From Stentor coeruleus (lineage: Eukaryota > Ciliophora > Heterotrichea > Heterotrichida > Stentoridae), in contig MPUH01001246.1 of NCBI GenBank assembly GCA_001970955.1, positions 1 to 20,359 on the forward strand: DNA of 20,359 nt. The letters run 5' to 3'. The position numbers and the translations under genes are program-made. The notes under the pieces were generated by a model, which searched no databases, was not told the origin of the DNA, and worked only from the letters and a program-made list of their open reading frames with translations. Below are positions 18,564-20,359 of the stretch, piece after piece; within the stretch, counting starts at the first letter, position 1, and each line of letters opens with the position of its first letter.

Positions 18564-18774
18564 TTACTTCTGGGCATAAAAATTATTTCTAAAACTATCT
18601 ATTATGAATTATTCAAATACTCTAAGAATTTTATTATCTTTGTATAAATAAAATTTCTCATTATCAATTTGAATCTTCTTGCCAAATAAGCAGGAAGGAG
18701 GACATTTCGCCCCGTTTTCAAAGCATTTTTCTTATTTTCCCATTATCAAAAATTTCATCTGTGTCAACCTTCAT
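18564..18774 (-). pseudogene. Unrecognised decayed coding remnant
   Basis: Minus-strand translation looks protein-like but is broken. It starts MKVDTDEIFDNGKIRK, shifts frame by one in the A-rich stretch near 18725-18735, and continues CFENGAKCPPSCLFGKK and FYLYKDNKILRVFE. It then meets TAA and continues FIIDSFRNNFYAQK before another TAA (18566-18564). The base composition is richer in GC than the surrounding spacer (AACGGGGCG). I cannot name the family. It could instead be a real multi-exon gene with introns I do not resolve. Confidence 0.35.
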
Positions 18775-18936
18775 AATATAACCTATATGCAAATTTTATC
18801 ATAATTTCTTTCAAAATACAATCTCCAGCACTTTTTAATTAAGAATTAAATTTGCAATCACAACTCTGTTCAAAAAAAGTTAGAATTGACTTAGCTTTAA
18901 ATTTATTAATAGTTTTAGCTTATCATGGGGAAATAA
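18775..18936. promoter_or_regulatory. 5' flank of the 146-aa secreted-protein gene
   Basis: 162 bp of AT-rich sequence directly upstream of the plus-strand start at 18937 must contain its promoter. No specific element was recognised. Confidence 0.3.
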
Positions 18937-19377
18937 ATGGGAAAAGTTGTATTTCTAGTTGCATTATTGTGCATTACATATGTGAATTCTAGTGGGATTA
19001 TAAATTATTTAGAAGGATTCGCTTATGGATATGGCTTAAGTGATACTTGCAAAACTAGCATACAAGAAATTGAGAATGTCTGGATAACTTTTACTGACTC
19101 TATAGAGACTTCAGATGGATCAGGAAATGCGCTTTATAAATTTCATGATTTTACACTTGGAATCACCCAGGCTTGCACAAATTGTAACTTCTTGAGCATT
19201 GCTAGTCTTTTTGATTCAGCCTTTACTACGAATTGGCTCGCTACTATTATTCGATTAGTTGCAAATTATGCTTCTATATATGATGCTTGGAATACTATGA
19301 TTAATGCATTTAAGTCTGCAGATTATGCATTGGCTGGAGAACAGATAGGAATTATTTTTAAAGGCTTAATAGGATAA
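18937..19377 (+). CDS. Small secreted protein, unrecognised (146 aa)
   Basis: Complete frame ending in TAA. MGKVVFLVALLCITYVNSSG is a clear signal peptide, with cleavage expected around residues 16-20. The mature part has three Cys (38, 80, 83), including a CTNC pair, and a repeated aromatic/Gly pattern near the start (GFAYGYGLSDTC). Ala/Ile-rich, moderately hydrophobic helices run from about 85 to 146 (IASLFDSAF, LATIIRLVANYASIYDAW, QIGIIFKGLIG). There is no catalytic motif. The C-terminal half could be amphipathic, but it is not hydrophobic enough to call transmembrane. It may be one of the small signal-peptide proteins with conserved Cys that are numerous in ciliates. Function unknown; I assign none. 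Confidence 0.75.
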   Translation: MGKVVFLVALLCITYVNSSGIINYLEGFAYGYGLSDTCKTSIQEIENVWITFTDSIETSDGSGNALYKFHDFTLGITQACTNCNFLSIASLFDSAFTTNWLATIIRLVANYASIYDAWNTMINAFKSADYALAGEQIGIIFKGLIG

Positions 19378-19392
19378 TTACTTATATAAAGA

Positions 19393-19566
19393 ATGATTTC
19401 TTATGAACTTTTTAGATGGATTTATGAAGATTCCAGGTCATCATCTATTAGATGCAGTTTGAATAATTGGATAACAAATGAAGTCTATAAGAGAAACGCA
19501 GAAGGAAATACAAAGCCACCTATGCCCTCAGACATGGTAAGGTGGTTTAAACAAGTAAGGAATTAA
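19393..19566 (+). CDS. Short ORF of doubtful status (57 aa), possible first exon or gene remnant
   Basis: ATG at 19393 to TAA at 19566, only 15 bp after the preceding gene. The product begins MISYELFRWIYEDSRS and is Trp/Arg-rich (SLNNWITNEVYKRNAEG, DMVRWFKQVRN), with residue use more like real protein than spacer translation. About 120 bp further on, an open stretch with an acidic end (YHAIEGEEESNFIDIDSD, ending at TAA 19742) could be a second piece. GTAAGG at about 19555 resembles a splice donor, but the implied intron would be far longer than heterotrich introns. It may be a fragment of a larger decayed gene. No family recognised. Confidence 0.3.
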   Translation: MISYELFRWIYEDSRSSSIRCSLNNWITNEVYKRNAEGNTKPPMPSDMVRWFKQVRN

Positions 19567-19984
19567 ATATAAATTAAATACATTAAAAAGTTTCAATTGC
19601 ATTTTCTTACCTCTTTAACTATTGCATATAAGCAAGGATCTCAGTATTGGAGAACTGCTCCTCACAAAAAAATATAGATTTAGAATATCATGCTATAGAA
19701 GGAGAAGAAGAATCTAACTTTATAGATATAGATTCTGATTAAGTAGATAGAATAAAGTAGTTTTAAAAATTGAAATAAAGGCCCACCCTAAATTAAGCGC
19801 CCACTATCAAATTTCCTCATTATTTTTTTTTAATAAGAATAAACGTCCTCGGAGATGTATAAAATTCTACAAGATTTTTGAATTTTAGTATAAAAATTTG
19901 ATTTATTATTTAATTTTATATTTATATGCTATCTTGAAATTTCATGGTACTTTGATAGGACATTGTATTTCTGTGATTTTTTCC
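19567..19984. other. Spacer with possible coding debris
   Basis: About 420 bp between the 57-aa ORF and the TPR remnant. It includes the short acidic open stretch ending at TAA 19740-19742 on the plus strand. Otherwise it is AT-rich with nothing recognisable. Confidence 0.35.
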
Positions 19985-20359
19985 AAGGTATTTAAAAGTC
20001 TCCTTTAAATTACTATTTTTGAAAGTATATTTATTTTGTTTCTTCATATAAAGTTATCGCTTTATTATGTTGATTTACTTTTAATTTTATTAAGGCATTC
20101 AGTAACCTCCTTTAAATTATTATTTTGAGAGAATCCTTTTTTTACTTCTTTATATAAAGTTATCGCTTCTTTATGTTGATTTAGTATTTTATATACTTTT
20201 TAAATTTATAAAGTCACTTAACAACCTCCTTTAAATTGTTATTTCACAAGAATATTTCTTTTACTTCTTCATATAAAGCTATTAATATTTTATATTGACC
20301 CATATTTTCATGTACCTCTCCAATTTTAACAAAACATTTAGCAGCCTCATCTAAACACC
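19985..20359 (-). pseudogene. Decayed tetratricopeptide-repeat (TPR) gene, partial at window edge
   Basis: At least three degenerate repeats are visible on the minus strand as the recurring CCTCCTTTAAAT core at 19999 (TCTCC variant), 20106 and 20225 of the plus strand. The spacing is 107 and 119 bp, about 36-40 codons. Translations are TPR-like: GEVHENMGQYKILIALYEE, then HKEAITLYKEVKKGFSQ with NNNLKEVTECLNKIK, then HNKAITLYEETK. Helix A/B residues (G, Y, A, Y) sit at usual TPR places, and NLKEV marks the inter-repeat boundary. Several in-frame TGA/TAA codons and at least one frameshift between repeats break the frame. The upstream part lies beyond the right edge, where an intact portion could exist. 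TPR proteins are protein-interaction scaffolds; the specific role is unknown. Confidence 0.7.

Noticed and set aside
19999..20240. Regularly spaced repeats as a CRISPR-like or satellite array
   Set aside because: The repeats translate as TPR helices, spacing varies (107 and 119 bp), and the intervening sequence is also homologous between units.

Overview
The window looks like macronuclear DNA of a ciliate, most likely a heterotrich such as Stentor. It is strongly AT-rich. Gene density is moderate and strands alternate. Long open frames show no visible introns and contents typical of ciliated protists: giant secreted proteins, a CNBD channel, cilium-type proteins and a divergent mitochondrial membrane protein. 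The clear genes spell Gln with CAA/CAG and end at TAA or TAG, so the working code is the standard one. This argues against Tetrahymena/Paramecium-type codes. The species name is inference.

Left part (1-8753, minus strand): two tandem paralogues of a very large secreted, probably surface-anchored protein. The downstream copy runs off the left edge and is interrupted by a single N at 160. The upstream copy is complete (2142 aa). Aligned stretches of the two copies are almost identical near the left edge and much less so near the start codons.

Middle (9434-14228): a mitochondrial-type membrane protein (minus) and a cyclic-nucleotide-binding-domain ion channel (plus) diverge from a 241-bp spacer. 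The channel has a non-GYG pore, lacks the usual phosphate-binding Arg in its first CNBD, and carries a second, degenerate CNBD. A basic 244-aa protein with an LGGLGP motif follows on the minus strand and may be a ciliary JHY-like protein.

Right part (14384-20359): small genes mixed with gene remains. There is a 73-aa secreted-type ORF whose 3' end is duplicated as a 75-bp direct repeat. A clearly decayed EFHC/Rib72-type (DM10-domain) axonemal pseudogene follows. Then come intact eIF1, an intact CAP/SCP-domain protein without a signal peptide, an unrecognised gene remnant, a 146-aa secreted protein, a 57-aa ORF of doubtful status, and at the right edge a decayed TPR array.

The genes do not form an operon or a single pathway. 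Shared themes are cell-surface or secreted proteins and cilium-related proteins. The most unusual aspects are the odd channel, the graded paralogue pair, and the density of recognisable dead genes.
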